Part shown: one piece after another, positions 54,501-64,000 of the stretch
Numbering within the stretch: the stretch's first letter is position 1
Layout of the letters: each line of letters begins with the position of its first letter
From: Aphanomyces cochlioides
Lineage: Eukaryota > Oomycota > Saprolegniomycetes > Saprolegniales > Verrucalvaceae
Direction: 5' to 3'
NCBI GenBank assembly: GCA_019828595.1
Contig: JAHQRK010000009.1
Span: 1,302,001 to 1,366,000, forward strand
Length of the DNA stretch: 64,000 bases
Program-made: the position numbers and the translations under genes
Notes under the pieces: generated by a model
What the model was told of the DNA's origin: nothing
The model's input: the letters and a program-made list of their open reading frames with translations, nothing else
Database searches by the model: none

Positions 54501-56354
54501 AGTGTTTGTTTGCTAATTTGGACGCCTTCTGCACTTTGTTTGCGGCAAGACGGCAGCAGTCGTTCTATGCATTGATTGAATTCGTGTTTTTCCAACGTCG
54601 CGACGCCAGTGCTATCGACAAACGATTCAAATTCGCCATATGCGACTCGGATATCAACAGTTTGCAAGTTTGTGCACTCTTGCAGAGCCATGTAGTGCAT
54701 CAAGTCGCCGTTGTCAAAACAGAGACTCTGTACTGGTTGCTCGCTCTCGATGGGCAAGTCGAACTCCAACACAATCTCGTTTTTCAAGCACACCGGTGGT
54801 ACAGAGTCAAGTTGAATGCTTCCACGGTTCTCAAACGTAAGTGGCGCAGGTCCATCCGAATCGACTTGGTGGTTCGTAGCGCGAATATTCTTGGTAGTGT
54901 AGTACATGGTCGCGGAGACGGGATGAATTGGTTCGTTGTCGAGCACGCCCGTGTTAAAATCTGGCCACACAAACGCCCATTTCTTAAGATCGAGCAGTTC
55001 CAGCCAACTCAAGGCATGGAAACCACCGTCGTTGTACCATTGACCAAATTGTTCAAAGGTGTATGTAGACTCGGTCAAATCTTGCATGATTTCGTTCGCA
55101 CTGCTTTCAATAAACTCCAAAATTGGCGTGCCTTCAGTCGGAATCAAACCCAAGATAGTCACCACAACCGAGCGAAGGAAGTGCCAGAGTTGATCGTTGT
55201 CCAAAAAGCCAGCATCGTCTGTGTCAAAGTAATGAAACCCAGCAGCTAGCTTGTCGCTCTTGGAGCCAACACAGAAGAGTGAAAAGCCCGCTGCGAGCTC
55301 AAATGCTTCGACTTTCACGGCGTCTGGAGCAAGGTAATTACGGAAGAGCTGGCGCATCGATGTCATGAACTTGTCATCTTCGACCAAATGATTCGTGCAC
55401 GTCATGCTCGTGAGTTCGTTCAAGCCTTCTTCGAAAGTCGCTTCGTCCAGCCACCCATCGATAGTATGCTGGAGAAACGTATCGTACATGACTTGAGGCT
55501 GCAGTACAGTGAAGCAAGATGCCGTGAGAATGTCTTCTAGCTCAACGGCGTGGCTGTGACCGATGTGTTTTGTTTCGTCGTTATGAGCAAGGGTGAATAA
55601 GAGCGGAGACGAGTGCGCTTCGTTCGTGTTTGGTTCATCTTCAGACGCTTGGCTTATGATTTCTTGCTGTAGCCAATACGTCATGTCGAGAAGCTTCAAA
55701 TACGGAGCATGCTCGCCGCCCATGAGGAGATACCAGTCCCAAACACCATCAAACGTTAAGCTGGGCTGATGTTCGGTGATTTCGACCACAGTTTGAGCTG
55801 CACTGAACTGCATTACTTCCACAATATTGATCGTGTCACCACTATTGTTTGTTTGAGATGAAAAGAGGCAGTAGAGGCTCAAGAGGAAGTTTGTCAAAGT
55901 GCGAACAAGGGCACCTTCATTGAGCAGAGGAAATGTTTCGCAGGAGAGTTCGAGGGCAACACGTAGCTTGTCTTGCACAGATCCATCAAGCAGGACGAGC
56001 GATCCCATCGTGAGGTCAAGCATGTCAATGCTGTACGGTTCAAAGGTTTGATAGACAACGTCAACAATGGAATGTATCGATTGAAAATTTCGCTCTGTTT
56101 GGACGCCACTCAATTGCCGCATCCATGCAATATATTCATCTTCTTCCAAGACAGCGCCAGACTTGTATTCCTGCTGTATCCTCTCCAATTTGCATGCTTT
56201 CCGCACTACGTCCCGTCTGCAATGAGTGATACACAACATACACGAGATACGTACAAGCAGCGGTTCCAGTGTGGATTTCCTTTGCGAGGGTCGAGTCCAC
56301 GGTGAAGTATGCTTGGTTTTTCACGTATGGGACCTCAACTTGGAGCGTTGTCAT
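51539..56354 (-). CDS. Giant EF-hand protein with six tandem modules
   Basis: Exons 56354-56255 and 56205-51539 with a 49-nt intron give 1588 residues. The protein is six copies of a 220-320 residue module. Each has a helical lead, GSKSxKLxxxFxxFD, one EF-hand-like loop and a closing block F-x-W-Y-x2-GG-x5-W-x-ELLD-x2-KW. The closing blocks are near nucleotides 55700, 55020, 54060, 53200, 52430 and 51640. Only some loops fit calcium binding well, such as DEDKDGFLTRRE in module 3; others (DMHHEGSVTRRA) are degraded. I know no named family with this architecture. The opposite strand carries long shadow frames. Confidence 0.8.
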
Positions 56355-56709
56355 CGCGTCGTCGGCCGAATGGTGCGCTTGACCCAAATGCAGAAGAAGG
56401 CTTCGTGCGGTTTCTACAAGATCGCAGGAATAAAATATAATTGGTTAAAATTAATTTAATTAGATCCAATCAATTTCATTCAATGCTAGTCCAGAAGGTC
56501 GAACTTGCACCTTCGGACAACAGATGGAACGAGGATAGCGCCTGGCAAAGCAGAGGTGAAGAGAAGGATGGATGGAAGGCAGCATAGATAAATCTCCCTT
56601 CAGCATGTTTGACGCGAAGCTCTAAGGAGGATCTCTCGCAATGTGTGGAATGGAGGTTTACTTTTTCGACTTGGACATGCGCCGCTTTTTCATCGTTAAC
56701 GCTTTGCGC
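56355..56709. other. Intergenic interval with a 30-base hairpin
   Basis: No gene. Bases 56489-56518 form a strong hairpin: GTCC, bulged A, GAAGGT pairing with ACCTTC and GGAC around a 9-base loop. It lacks the other arms of a tRNA. Confidence 0.4.
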
Positions 56710-57862
56710 CTACACAGCGCATCCAATGAGGACGATTAAGTGTGGATAATGATATATCGCATACGTGTCTCCATCGTCGTCGCCGCTTTTGGCACTCTTG
56801 AACGCGCACTCTGCAATCTTGTCGAACGAGACCTGAAGATCATGGATGCTTGCTTCAACTGCCGGATGCTCAAGAAACGCGGCGCAAAACTACAAGTGGA
56901 GGTGGCAACATGGACAAATTCCCAGCAGGTGCAGCTTACTTGCTTGAAGGACACCGACGTGTAGACGCACACTTCTAAAAGGGACATGGGGGGCATGGAA
57001 AACCTACACAGTTTCGAAGGGTTGCAAGACGTACTACAGTACAATTCTGAATTCGAGGTATACGCAGCTTGCAGCTTCATGACGATCTTCTCGCCAAACT
57101 TTGCAGCAAGGACACTGCTCCGTCGGCGGTCGGATCCTTGATCTTCGACAGCATCAAGAGCTCTCTTTGTATCGCCTTGAAGCACTTGACCGTAAATATC
57201 GTGGACGTAGCGAAGAAATTCTGGAATACGTTGGCAGAGTTTGAATATTTGTGCGTACCGTTGTAGACGAAACATCCCTTGAAGCATGTGAAGAGTCGGC
57301 GAAAGTGGATTTTGGGGCCTCGCGTGACGTCAATGTGAGCAGTCGCCTGGGACATAATATTGCGCGGAAATCCTTGACATCTCATCGCAAGTAGTTGGTG
57401 CATGTCTTCCACGGTCAATTCTACTTGTCACTTCATTCAGATGCATGCAATTGCCCCGCGATGATACCTGTGTTTTCATCCACACTGTTGAACGTCTGCT
57501 CCAAGTAGGTCACGAACGCAATACGGTTGCGAATATTGGCGTTGACAAAGTCAAACTTGCGTCCTTCGACATGTGTCTGCGTCACAACGCTACATTTCCA
57601 CGAGCACTTTTCAGTCGCGGGGGGGGATATCTTACTTGACAAAGTAGCGCTCAAAGTATCGCATGGCATTCTCGGGACGGTCGAGCATGAGTTGTTTGAG
57701 TGCATCTTCTGCAAAAAGTGCAACGCCAGTGCGTTCGAGATAGTCGTCCGTAGAGAGTTTGTCAATCGTCTTGTCCCGATGAATCAAGAGTGCATTCCTC
57801 GCGTTCTTCCTCGCGCGGAAGATGCTCATTCCATCCCCCTGCGATCCATGGCCCGTCGCCAT
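56710..57862 (-). CDS. TPGS1-like subunit of tubulin polyglutamylase complex
   Basis: Exons 57862-57636, 57589-57468, 57420-57354, 57318-56940, 56889-56710; introns 46, 47, 35 and 50 nt; 324 residues. Near residue 40 DDYLERTGVALFAEDALKQL and LDRPENAMRYFERYF match the docking-and-dimerisation-like N-terminus of TPGS1 (xxxGVxxxLxxxLxxLLExRPxxPxxFLxxYF). The rest is helical. TPGS1 belongs to the TTLL1 complex that adds glutamate side chains to axonemal tubulin, which suits a zoospore-forming organism. The start is uncertain: ATGs at 57862 and 57828 are both possible. Several introns are at the lower size limit (35 nt). Confidence 0.7.
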
Positions 57863-57958
57863 GGATCTCTCGTCGATTGGCAGGATCTTTCCCCTTTTCT
57901 TCCATTTGATTTGCTCGAAATATCCAGTCACACCATTTCGAATTATGACTCGGCGGCT

Positions 57959-57998
57959 TCTGATTGGCTACGGAGGGACGCCGAGTTAGCCAATCAGA
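57959..57998. promoter_or_regulatory. Inverted pair of CCAAT boxes upstream of TPGS1-like gene
   Basis: TCTGATTGGCT at 57959-57969 is repeated inverted as AGCCAATCAGA at 57988-57998, about 100 bp upstream of the start codon. Head-to-head CCAAT boxes are a plausible NF-Y type promoter element. Confidence 0.5.
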
Positions 57999-57999
57999 T

Positions 58000-58763
58000 G
58001 CAACACCCGATCACCTCGTTCATGCCACATCAACCGTGGATCAGGCAGTAAAAAAGCTGCAAAACTGATCAAAGCCAGTCAAATCCCGTCGGGCGGACGG
58101 ACGGCACCCAGTCGACGACAAAGTTGGCCTTGGAGGACTGGAAAGAAATGCACTGCAAGCAAGATCTCGTTGTTGCACCAACTGACTGGCGTTAGGTTGC
58201 GTCTTGTGGTTCCGACAGACGACTTGAGGTTGCCTGCTGTTTTCTCAACCCACCAGTCATGTACGACATGACCTAAAGTCAACGAGGGAGCCCACCTGCC
58301 ACGAGATTCTTCACGCTCATGGCCACAATCCGAGACACCGCGCCGTCGAGTACGCGAACGCCTGATCATTTTTATATGCGTGCCCCTCCCTATCCTCTCA
58401 ACAAACCGCATCCATGCGTGTCTGGTGCGGCGACTCTGCTGCAACCCGGTGCACACATTGGTGGGGAATTTGTAAACAACCCTACCCCGCCCGAGGTCTC
58501 AGTAATCACAGGAGGGGTGAATTCCACGACCAACGTACACACCATATTTACATATAATACAATAATAAACCTAGTCGTATCCATCGATATCCTCCTCACA
58601 TCCACGTATTTTGACTACAATTAATACTTGAATATAAAATAGATGTCAACCAGCCTAGTGGCAAGGACTGCCACAACCAGATGCACTTCAGTTCTCTGAA
58701 AACGAGCCGTCGTCATACAATCTTTCTGTGACGGCCACCCGAGGTTCCCCTAGCCACGGAGCA
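58000..58763. other. Intergenic region, no supported gene
   Basis: About 760 bp between the TPGS1-like gene and the acetyl-CoA carboxylase promoter. Frames of 101 codons (plus, 58319-58624) and 125 codons (minus, 58456-58079) overlap each other and have no recognisable domain, so neither is called. Confidence 0.5.
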
Positions 58764-58846
58764 TGACGTCATGGTGGTGGGCAAATCATCCGGATAAGGA
58801 AATATTTTAATCTTGATATTTGTATTGAAGACTTGAATATCCGGAT
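58764..58846 (+). promoter_or_regulatory. ACC promoter: CRE palindrome and two ATCCGGAT sites
   Basis: TGACGTCA, a perfect CRE/ATF-type palindrome, is at 58764-58771. ATCCGGAT occurs at 58788-58795 and 58839-58846. They lie 66-148 bp upstream of the carboxylase ATG. Activity is inferred from position and palindromy only. Confidence 0.45.
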
Positions 58847-58911
58847 AAATCCAAGGCGAGTTCCCCCACGACGGCCATTCTCAAACTTACGCTGCGACCA
58901 AAAAACGCGCG

Positions 58912-61900
58912 ATGGCCGACGAGCAATCTTCCTCCCTTCGCAAAGCCCGCGCCGACTCGCGCGTGCATAACTTTACAAACATGGAGCATTATGTGGAAGA
59001 AATGCAAGGTCGCCGCGCCGTGAATAAAATGCTCATCGCAAACAACGGCATTTCCGCTGTCAAAGCGATTCGATCGATCCGCAAGTGGGCATACGAAACC
59101 TTCGCAGACGAACACAAGGTAAAATTTGTCGTCATGGCGACCCCCGAAGACTTGCGCGCTAACGCTGAATACATTCGTATGGCGGAACATGTTGTGGAAG
59201 TGCCAGGTGGATCCAACAACAACAACTACGCGAACGTTCATTTGATCATCGAACTCGCTGAACGATTTGAAGTCGACGCTGTCTGGGCTGGATGGGGTCA
59301 TGCGTCTGAAAACCCATTGCTGCCTGAAACTTTGGCCAAAACGGCCCGTCAAATCCTCTTTGTTGGACCTTCCGGCAAACCCATGCGTGCCTTGGGTGAT
59401 AAAATCGGCTCCACAATCATTGCCCAAAGTGCTCGCGTTCCCACTATCGCCTGGAACGGTGACGGCATCACAGTCAACTACAAGGACTTGGGCTGCATTC
59501 CTGATGAAACTTACCAAGCTGCCTCCATTCGAGATGCCAATCACTGTCTTGAAGAATGTGACCGTATTGGCTATCCTGTCATGATCAAAGCCAGTGAAGG
59601 TGGCGGAGGCAAAGGTATTCGTAAAATTACGCGCAAGGAAGATGTCGTTGCCGGCTACACAGCAGTCCAAGGTGAAATTCCTGGCTCGCCCATTTTCGTC
59701 ATGAAGTTGGCGCCTAAATCTCGCCACTTGGAAGTCCAATTGCTTGCCGATGAATATGGCAATGCTATTGCTCTTTCTGGTCGTGACTGTTCCGTTCAAC
59801 GTCGCCACCAAAAGATCATTGAAGAAGGCCCTGTGCTCGCCCCAACTGAAGAAGTGTGGGAGCAAATGATGTTGGCCGCTACCCGTTTGGCTAAAGAAGT
59901 CGACTACGCCAACGCTGGTACCGTCGAATATTTGTTCACTGAGCAACCTGATGCCACTGGCAACAAATTCTTCTTCTTGGAATTGAATCCCCGTTTGCAA
60001 GTCGAACATCCAGTCACAGAAATGATCACGGGCGTGAACTTGCCCGCCTGTCAGCTCCAAGTTGCCATGGGTATTCCATTGCACCTCATTCCTGATGTCC
60101 GTCGATTGTACAACAAGGACTCTTACGGCAAGACTCCTATCGACTTCGACACGGAACGCCAATCCCCTCCACACGGCCACGTCATTGCCGCTCGTATTAC
60201 GGCCGAAGACCCGAACGCTGGTTTCCAACCTACTTCGGGCCAAATCGAAGAACTCAACTTCCGCAGTACGCCAGACGTGTGGGGCTATTTCTCCGTCGAC
60301 TCGTCGGGTCGGGTGCACGAATTTGCCGACTCGCAAATTGGTCACTTGTTCTCGTGGAGCACGTCGCGCGAACGTGCCCGCAAGAACTTGATCCTTGCCT
60401 TGAAGGAATTGAGCATTCGTGGTGAAATCAACACAACTGTCGAATACCTCGTCAAGATGATGGAAACTGACGACTTCAAGAACAACCGTATCAGCACGTC
60501 TTGGCTTGATGAACGTATTGCCCGTCACAAGGAGTTGTCCCTCCATGGCCGACCTGATACCCTCATGGTCGTCTTGGTTGGTGCCATGTGCCTTGCTTAC
60601 CAAGCTTCCAACAGCCGCAAGGAAAAGTATGTCGCCCAGTTGGAACGTGGCCAAATCCCCGGATCGGAACTCCTCGTTCAAGAAGACGATTTGGAACTGA
60701 TCTACGAAGGTGTCAAGTACAAGATCCGCGCCACCCGCTCTGGCGATATTACCTTCACCTTGTACTGCAATGACTCTTACGTGCAAGCCAACATCCGCAC
60801 GTTGAGCGACGGAGGTTACTTGGTTTTGTTGAATGGCAAGTCGCACGTTGCCTACGCGACCAAGGAAGCCCAAGGTTTGCGCTTGATCGTCGACGGTAAC
60901 ACTTGCGTATTCACCAACGAATACGACCCCACTCGTCTTGTCACCAATGCTGCCGGTAAATTGGCTCGTTACTTGGTCAAGGATGGCGCTAAGTTGCGCC
61001 GCGGAACGCCATACGCCGAAGTGGAAGTCATGAAGATGTACATGCCTCTCTTGACTCCTGAAGATGGTGTCGTGCGCCACGTCAAGCCCGAAGGCGCTGT
61101 CTTGGCACCTGGTGACCTGATTGCCAACTTGGAGTTGGACGATCCTTCGTGCGTCAAGCTCTCGGATGAATTCTTGGGTAAGCTCCCCGCTTTCTCGAAT
61201 GAACCAGAAACGACGAGCACCAAGTCGTTCTACCTCATGAAGAAGGCGATGGAAACCTTGAACACTGTCTTGGACGGCTATGATTTGCCCAACGACTTGG
61301 TGCATCGCGCTATCTCTGACTTGTTCGACGTGGCCTTGCAAGATCCTTTGTTGCCTTTGGACGAATTGAGTGAAACCCTCAGCGCCTTGGCCAGCCGCAT
61401 GCCTGGTTACGTCTACGAGGAAATCCGCGACCACATGCAAGCTTACCGCGACTCTGACAAGTCGAAACCGTTCGATGTCTTGAAGATCTCGACCATCTTG
61501 GACGCCCACAAGAACACACTCTCGACCCCAGCCGACATCAACGGGTACGAAGGAAAGATCGCTCCATTGCGCGAAATCTTGCCCAAGTACGAAAACGGCA
61601 TTGAAACTCGCCGTGCCCGTGTCTTCTTCGACTTGATTGCTAAGTACTTCAATGTCGAAAACCCATACGCCCAAGGCTACAACTTGGAAGATGTCGTCAT
61701 GGCGCTCCGCAAGGAAAACTCTGGCAACCTCTCGAATGTCTTCGGCATCGCTCGTGCACATGTCGCCATCAGCAACCGCTCCAAGTGGCTCTTGGAAATC
61801 CTCAGTCGTGTCCGACGTGGCGACAAGAAGGCGATCGCTAGCTATGAGCCCATGTTGGAAAGCATTGCCAACTTCAAGGGCCGTGAATATTCCTTGGTCT

Positions 61901-64000
61901 CGCTCGAAGCTCGCCACATCTTGGTTGACCGCAAGATGCCGAGCTATTCGGATCGATTGTTGGAAATGGAAACGACGCTCCGCAGCATTGTGCAAGACGA
62001 GCGCTCCGACCACGAAACCGAGAAGTTCCAAGAGTTGCTCGATGAAGCGCAACCTATTTTCGACTTGTTGATCAGCCTCTTGGACCATTCCGAACAACGC
62101 ATTCGCCAAGTTGCTCTCAACTTGTACATTCGCCGCGTGTACCGTTCGTATGTCGTCTCCAAGTCGGAACCTACGACAGAACAGGGCATCTTGGGCAAGA
62201 AGTTTGAATTCAAGGCGACCTTGAACGAAGGTTTGTCCGTCCGTAGCAACATGAACAAGGCTGAAAGTTACGACGACTTGGCCTCGTTGCTCAAGAAGGG
62301 CAGCTCGTCGAACCCCAACTTGTCGTCGCTTGTCCGATCCGACTCGACGGGCAGCGATTCGGACTCCAAGTACTCCGTCGACAAGATCGCCCCGAATGTC
62401 AACCGCCATGGTGTCATTGTCGCCTTCAACACACTCGATGACTTGAAGGCCAAGTTTGAACAAGTCTTGGAGTTGATCCCCAAGCGCAACATGTTGGCTG
62501 GCTTGGCCAAGGTTCAATATGTGAACGTCATGCACGTCATCTTGCTCCAAGAAACTGAAAACGAAGAAGCTACCATCGAGAAGCTCAACGTTTTCGTTGC
62601 TTACCACAAGGAAAAGCTCCAAAACCACTTGGTCCGCCGCATCACGTTCAGTGTCAAGCCTCACATCTCGAACGTGCCTGATGCGTCGACGACGTACCAT
62701 TTGTACCCTGGCATTTACACATTCCGTCAATCGAGCGGCTACGTCGAAGATGCGATCGTGCGTCACATGGAAGCTCCTCTTGCGTACATGTTGGAACTCC
62801 AACGCTTGGCCAACTACAGCGTCAAGACTGTCGACTCCAAGGACAAGAACGTGCATTTGTACTTTGGTACGCCCAAGAAGAGCGCTTTGGCTGCGGCCCG
62901 CGTCGACAAGAAGGAACACTTCCAACGTTTCTTCGTTCGCGCTGTGGTTCGTCAACTCGAAAAGCTCGACGTGCAGTCGCAATTCGATGCCCATCCTGGC
63001 CCAGAACGCACTTTGGTCGATGCTTTGAACGCTCTTGAACTTGCCATGGGCTCTGTCAAGTCGGACTTGCCCATCAAGAACAACCACGTCTTCATGAACA
63101 TCGTGCCTGAAGCTGTCGTCGATCCTCATTACCTCGAAGCCGTCATTCGCATCTTGGCTAGCCGCTATGCCGCCCGCTTGGATCAACTCAAGGTGAGCCA
63201 AGTCGAACTCAAGATCAGCGCCAAGTTCAACGACAACGCTTACAGCATTCCTGTGCGTTTGGTGGCTGCCAACCCAACTGGCTACGTCCTTCGCGTCGAA
63301 TCGTACGTGGAAGCCCACGAAATGCGCAACGGCGCTGAAGTTGCCATCTTTTCGAGTATTGGCGACGACGTTGTTGGTGAATGGGATGCCATGCCAGTTT
63401 CTACTCCATACCCGGTGTCGTACCCATTCGATGTCAAGCGTGAAGCCGCCAAGCGCTCGTCGGACACGATCTACGCGTACGACTTCTTGGAGTTGATTGA
63501 AAACGCGTCGGTGCGTGCCTGGCGCAAGTTTGCCGCCGACCGCGCGTCGAAGGGTGTGTCGACCAAGATCCCTCACCGCCTTGTCGAATCCCAAGAGTTT
63601 GTCTTGACGGACAACGACAACGCTGTCGAGTTGGTCACTCGTCCTCGAGGATTGAACGACGTCGGCATGGTCGCTTGGTTGATCACGCTCTACACGCCTG
63701 AAATCCCCACAGGCCGCTCGGTCGTCTTGATTGCCAACGACATTACGTTCAACGCCGGTTCGTTCGGTACTCGCGAAGACAAGCTCTTCGACTTGGCCTC
63801 CAAGTACGCCCGTGAGCACAAGTTGCCTCGTTTGTACTTTGCCGCCAACTCTGGTGCTCGCATTGGTATGGCTGAGACTGTCAAGGCCAAGTACCAAGTC
63901 GCATGGAAGGATGCTTCCGATCCTAGCAAGGGTTTCGAGTACTTGTACTTGAGCAAGGCCGACTACGACTACTTCCGCAGCGTCGGTGCTATCGAATGCG
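58912..64000 (+). CDS. Acetyl-CoA carboxylase (multidomain, homomeric), cut by window end
   Basis: Uninterrupted frame from the ATG at 58912 to the window edge, 1696 codons without an intron, unlike its neighbours. Biotin carboxylase comes first: MLIANNGISAVKAIRSIRKW, the ATP-grasp glycine loop SEGGGGKGIRK near residue 230 and ELNPRLQVEHPVTEM. The biotin carrier motif VEVMKMYMPL places the biotinyl Lys at residue 708. A long central domain follows, and the carboxyltransferase begins near residue 1500; the window stops after NSGARIGMAETVKAKYQ. It makes malonyl-CoA for fatty acid synthesis and elongation. Codon use is strongly biased (TTG, CGC, GTC, GAA), as in highly expressed genes. No transit peptide is evident, so it is probably cytosolic. 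Confidence 0.95.
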   Translation, partial: MADEQSSSLRKARADSRVHNFTNMEHYVEEMQGRRAVNKMLIANNGISAVKAIRSIRKWAYETFADEHKVKFVVMATPEDLRANAEYIRMAEHVVEVPGGSNNNNYANVHLIIELAERFEVDAVWAGWGHASENPLLPETLAKTARQILFVGPSGKPMRALGDKIGSTIIAQSARVPTIAWNGDGITVNYKDLGCIPDETYQAASIRDANHCLEECDRIGYPVMIKASEGGGGKGIRKITRKEDVVAGYTAVQGEIPGSPIFVMKLAPKSRHLEVQLLADEYGNAIALSGRDCSVQRRHQKIIEEGPVLAPTEEVWEQMMLAATRLAKEVDYANAGTVEYLFTEQPDATGNKFFFLELNPRLQVEHPVTEMITGVNLPACQLQVAMGIPLHLIPDVRRLYNKDSYGKTPIDFDTERQSPPHGHVIAARITAEDPNAGFQPTSGQIEELNFRSTPDVWGYFSVDSSGRVHEFADSQIGHLFSWSTSRERARKNLILALKELSIRGEINTTVEYLVKMMETDDFKNNRISTSWLDERIARHKELSLHGRPDTLMVVLVGAMCLAYQASNSRKEKYVAQLERGQIPGSELLVQEDDLELIYEGVKYKIRATRSGDITFTLYCNDSYVQANIRTLSDGGYLVLLNGKSHVAYATKEAQGLRLIVDGNTCVFTNEYDPTRLVTNAAGKLARYLVKDGAKLRRGTPYAEVEVMKMYMPLLTPEDGVVRHVKPEGAVLAPGDLIANLELDDPSCVKLSDEFLGKLPAFSNEPETTSTKSFYLMKKAMETLNTVLDGYDLPNDLVHRAISDLFDVALQDPLLPLDELSETLSALASRMPGYVYEEIRDHMQAYRDSDKSKPFDVLKISTILDAHKNTLSTPADINGYEGKIAPLREILPKYENGIETRRARVFFDLIAKYFNVENPYAQGYNLEDVVMALRKENSGNLSNVFGIARAHVAISNRSKWLLEILSRVRRGDKKAIASYEPMLESIANFKGREYSLVSLEARHILVDRKMPSYSDRLLEMETTLRSIVQDERSDHETEKFQELLDEAQPIFDLLISLLDHSEQRIRQVALNLYIRRVYRSYVVSKSEPTTEQGILGKKFEFKATLNEGLSVRSNMNKAESYDDLASLLKKGSSSNPNLSSLVRSDSTGSDSDSKYSVDKIAPNVNRHGVIVAFNTLDDLKAKFEQVLELIPKRNMLAGLAKVQYVNVMHVILLQETENEEATIEKLNVFVAYHKEKLQNHLVRRITFSVKPHISNVPDASTTYHLYPGIYTFRQSSGYVEDAIVRHMEAPLAYMLELQRLANYSVKTVDSKDKNVHLYFGTPKKSALAAARVDKKEHFQRFFVRAVVRQLEKLDVQSQFDAHPGPERTLVDALNALELAMGSVKSDLPIKNNHVFMNIVPEAVVDPHYLEAVIRILASRYAARLDQLKVSQVELKISAKFNDNAYSIPVRLVAANPTGYVLRVESYVEAHEMRNGAEVAIFSSIGDDVVGEWDAMPVSTPYPVSYPFDVKREAAKRSSDTIYAYDFLELIENASVRAWRKFAADRASKGVSTKIPHRLVESQEFVLTDNDNAVELVTRPRGLNDVGMVAWLITLYTPEIPTGRSVVLIANDITFNAGSFGTREDKLFDLASKYAREHKLPRLYFAANSGARIGMAETVKAKYQVAWKDASDPSKGFEYLYLSKADYDYFRSVGAIEC

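Noticed and set aside
56489..56518. Hairpin as a tRNA T-arm
   Set aside because: No acceptor, D or anticodon arms can be drawn around it on either strand.
57615..57630. G8 run as a quadruplex or origin signal
   Set aside because: It is a single G run inside a 46-nt intron of the TPGS1-like gene; no further runs nearby.
58807..63897. 1696-codon minus-strand open frame as a gene
   Set aside because: It lies exactly antisense and codon-aligned to acetyl-CoA carboxylase, and its product has no recognisable domain; codon bias of the sense gene explains it.

Overview
The window looks like nuclear DNA of an oomycete, probably of the Saprolegniales (Aphanomyces/Achlya type). Genes are packed head to head and tail to tail with 2-150 bp between them. 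Almost every multi-exon gene uses GT-AG introns of only 35-60 nt. There is a secreted EGF-like family of oomycete type and a cysteine-rich secreted repeat protein. Flagellar/tubulin genes (TPGS1-like, dynein-stalk-like) fit an organism with zoospores. No species call can be made from the sequence alone. All exon structures were rebuilt by hand from reading frame, splice sites and family motifs; joined exon lengths were checked to be multiples of three.  Layout: 0.1-2.3 kb, PIF/Harbinger transposase and a Tc1/mariner-type MITE. 2.4-4.9 kb, thiamine-phosphate synthase, a secreted Cys-rich repeat protein and an unknown helical protein. 5.2-6.2 kb, a non-autonomous hAT element with 8-bp target duplication that carries a nested TAA-flanked MITE. 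6.5-14.8 kb, signal-peptide G6PD-like enzyme, UBE3B/C-type HECT ligase, ankyrin protein, RING protein, trans-2-enoyl-CoA reductase. 15.06-17.25 kb, a decayed pogo element with 26-bp inverted repeats. 17.5-30 kb, cryptochrome/(6-4)photolyase, ABHD13 hydrolase, HMCES with added zinc fingers, WRAP53/TCAB1, NAA10, UBR1-type N-recognin. 30.1-37.1 kb, a transposon island: same-family MITE, mariner with an intact transposase, and a Crypton-type tyrosine-recombinase element flanked by 465-bp inverted arms that trap a 119-bp copy of the neighbouring RBMX2 gene. 37.4-48.2 kb, RBMX2, EGF-like secreted protein, NDUFA11-like protein, NAA40, an IMPACT plus dynein-stalk fusion, calmodulin-like protein, LMBRD1, CLYBL. 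48.2-58 kb, ankyrin protein, U11/U12-65K (RNPC3), TMEM42, a 1588-residue EF-hand repeat protein, TPGS1. 58.9 kb to the edge, acetyl-CoA carboxylase, cut off by the window in its carboxyltransferase domain.  Genes do not form operons, but themes recur: N-terminal protein fate (NAA10, NAA40, UBR1), ubiquitin ligation (HECT, RING, UBR1), genome maintenance (HMCES, photolyase, WRAP53), splicing (RBMX2, RNPC3), and fatty-acid/acyl-CoA metabolism (ACC, TECR, CLYBL). I saw no rRNA, tRNA or CRISPR array.
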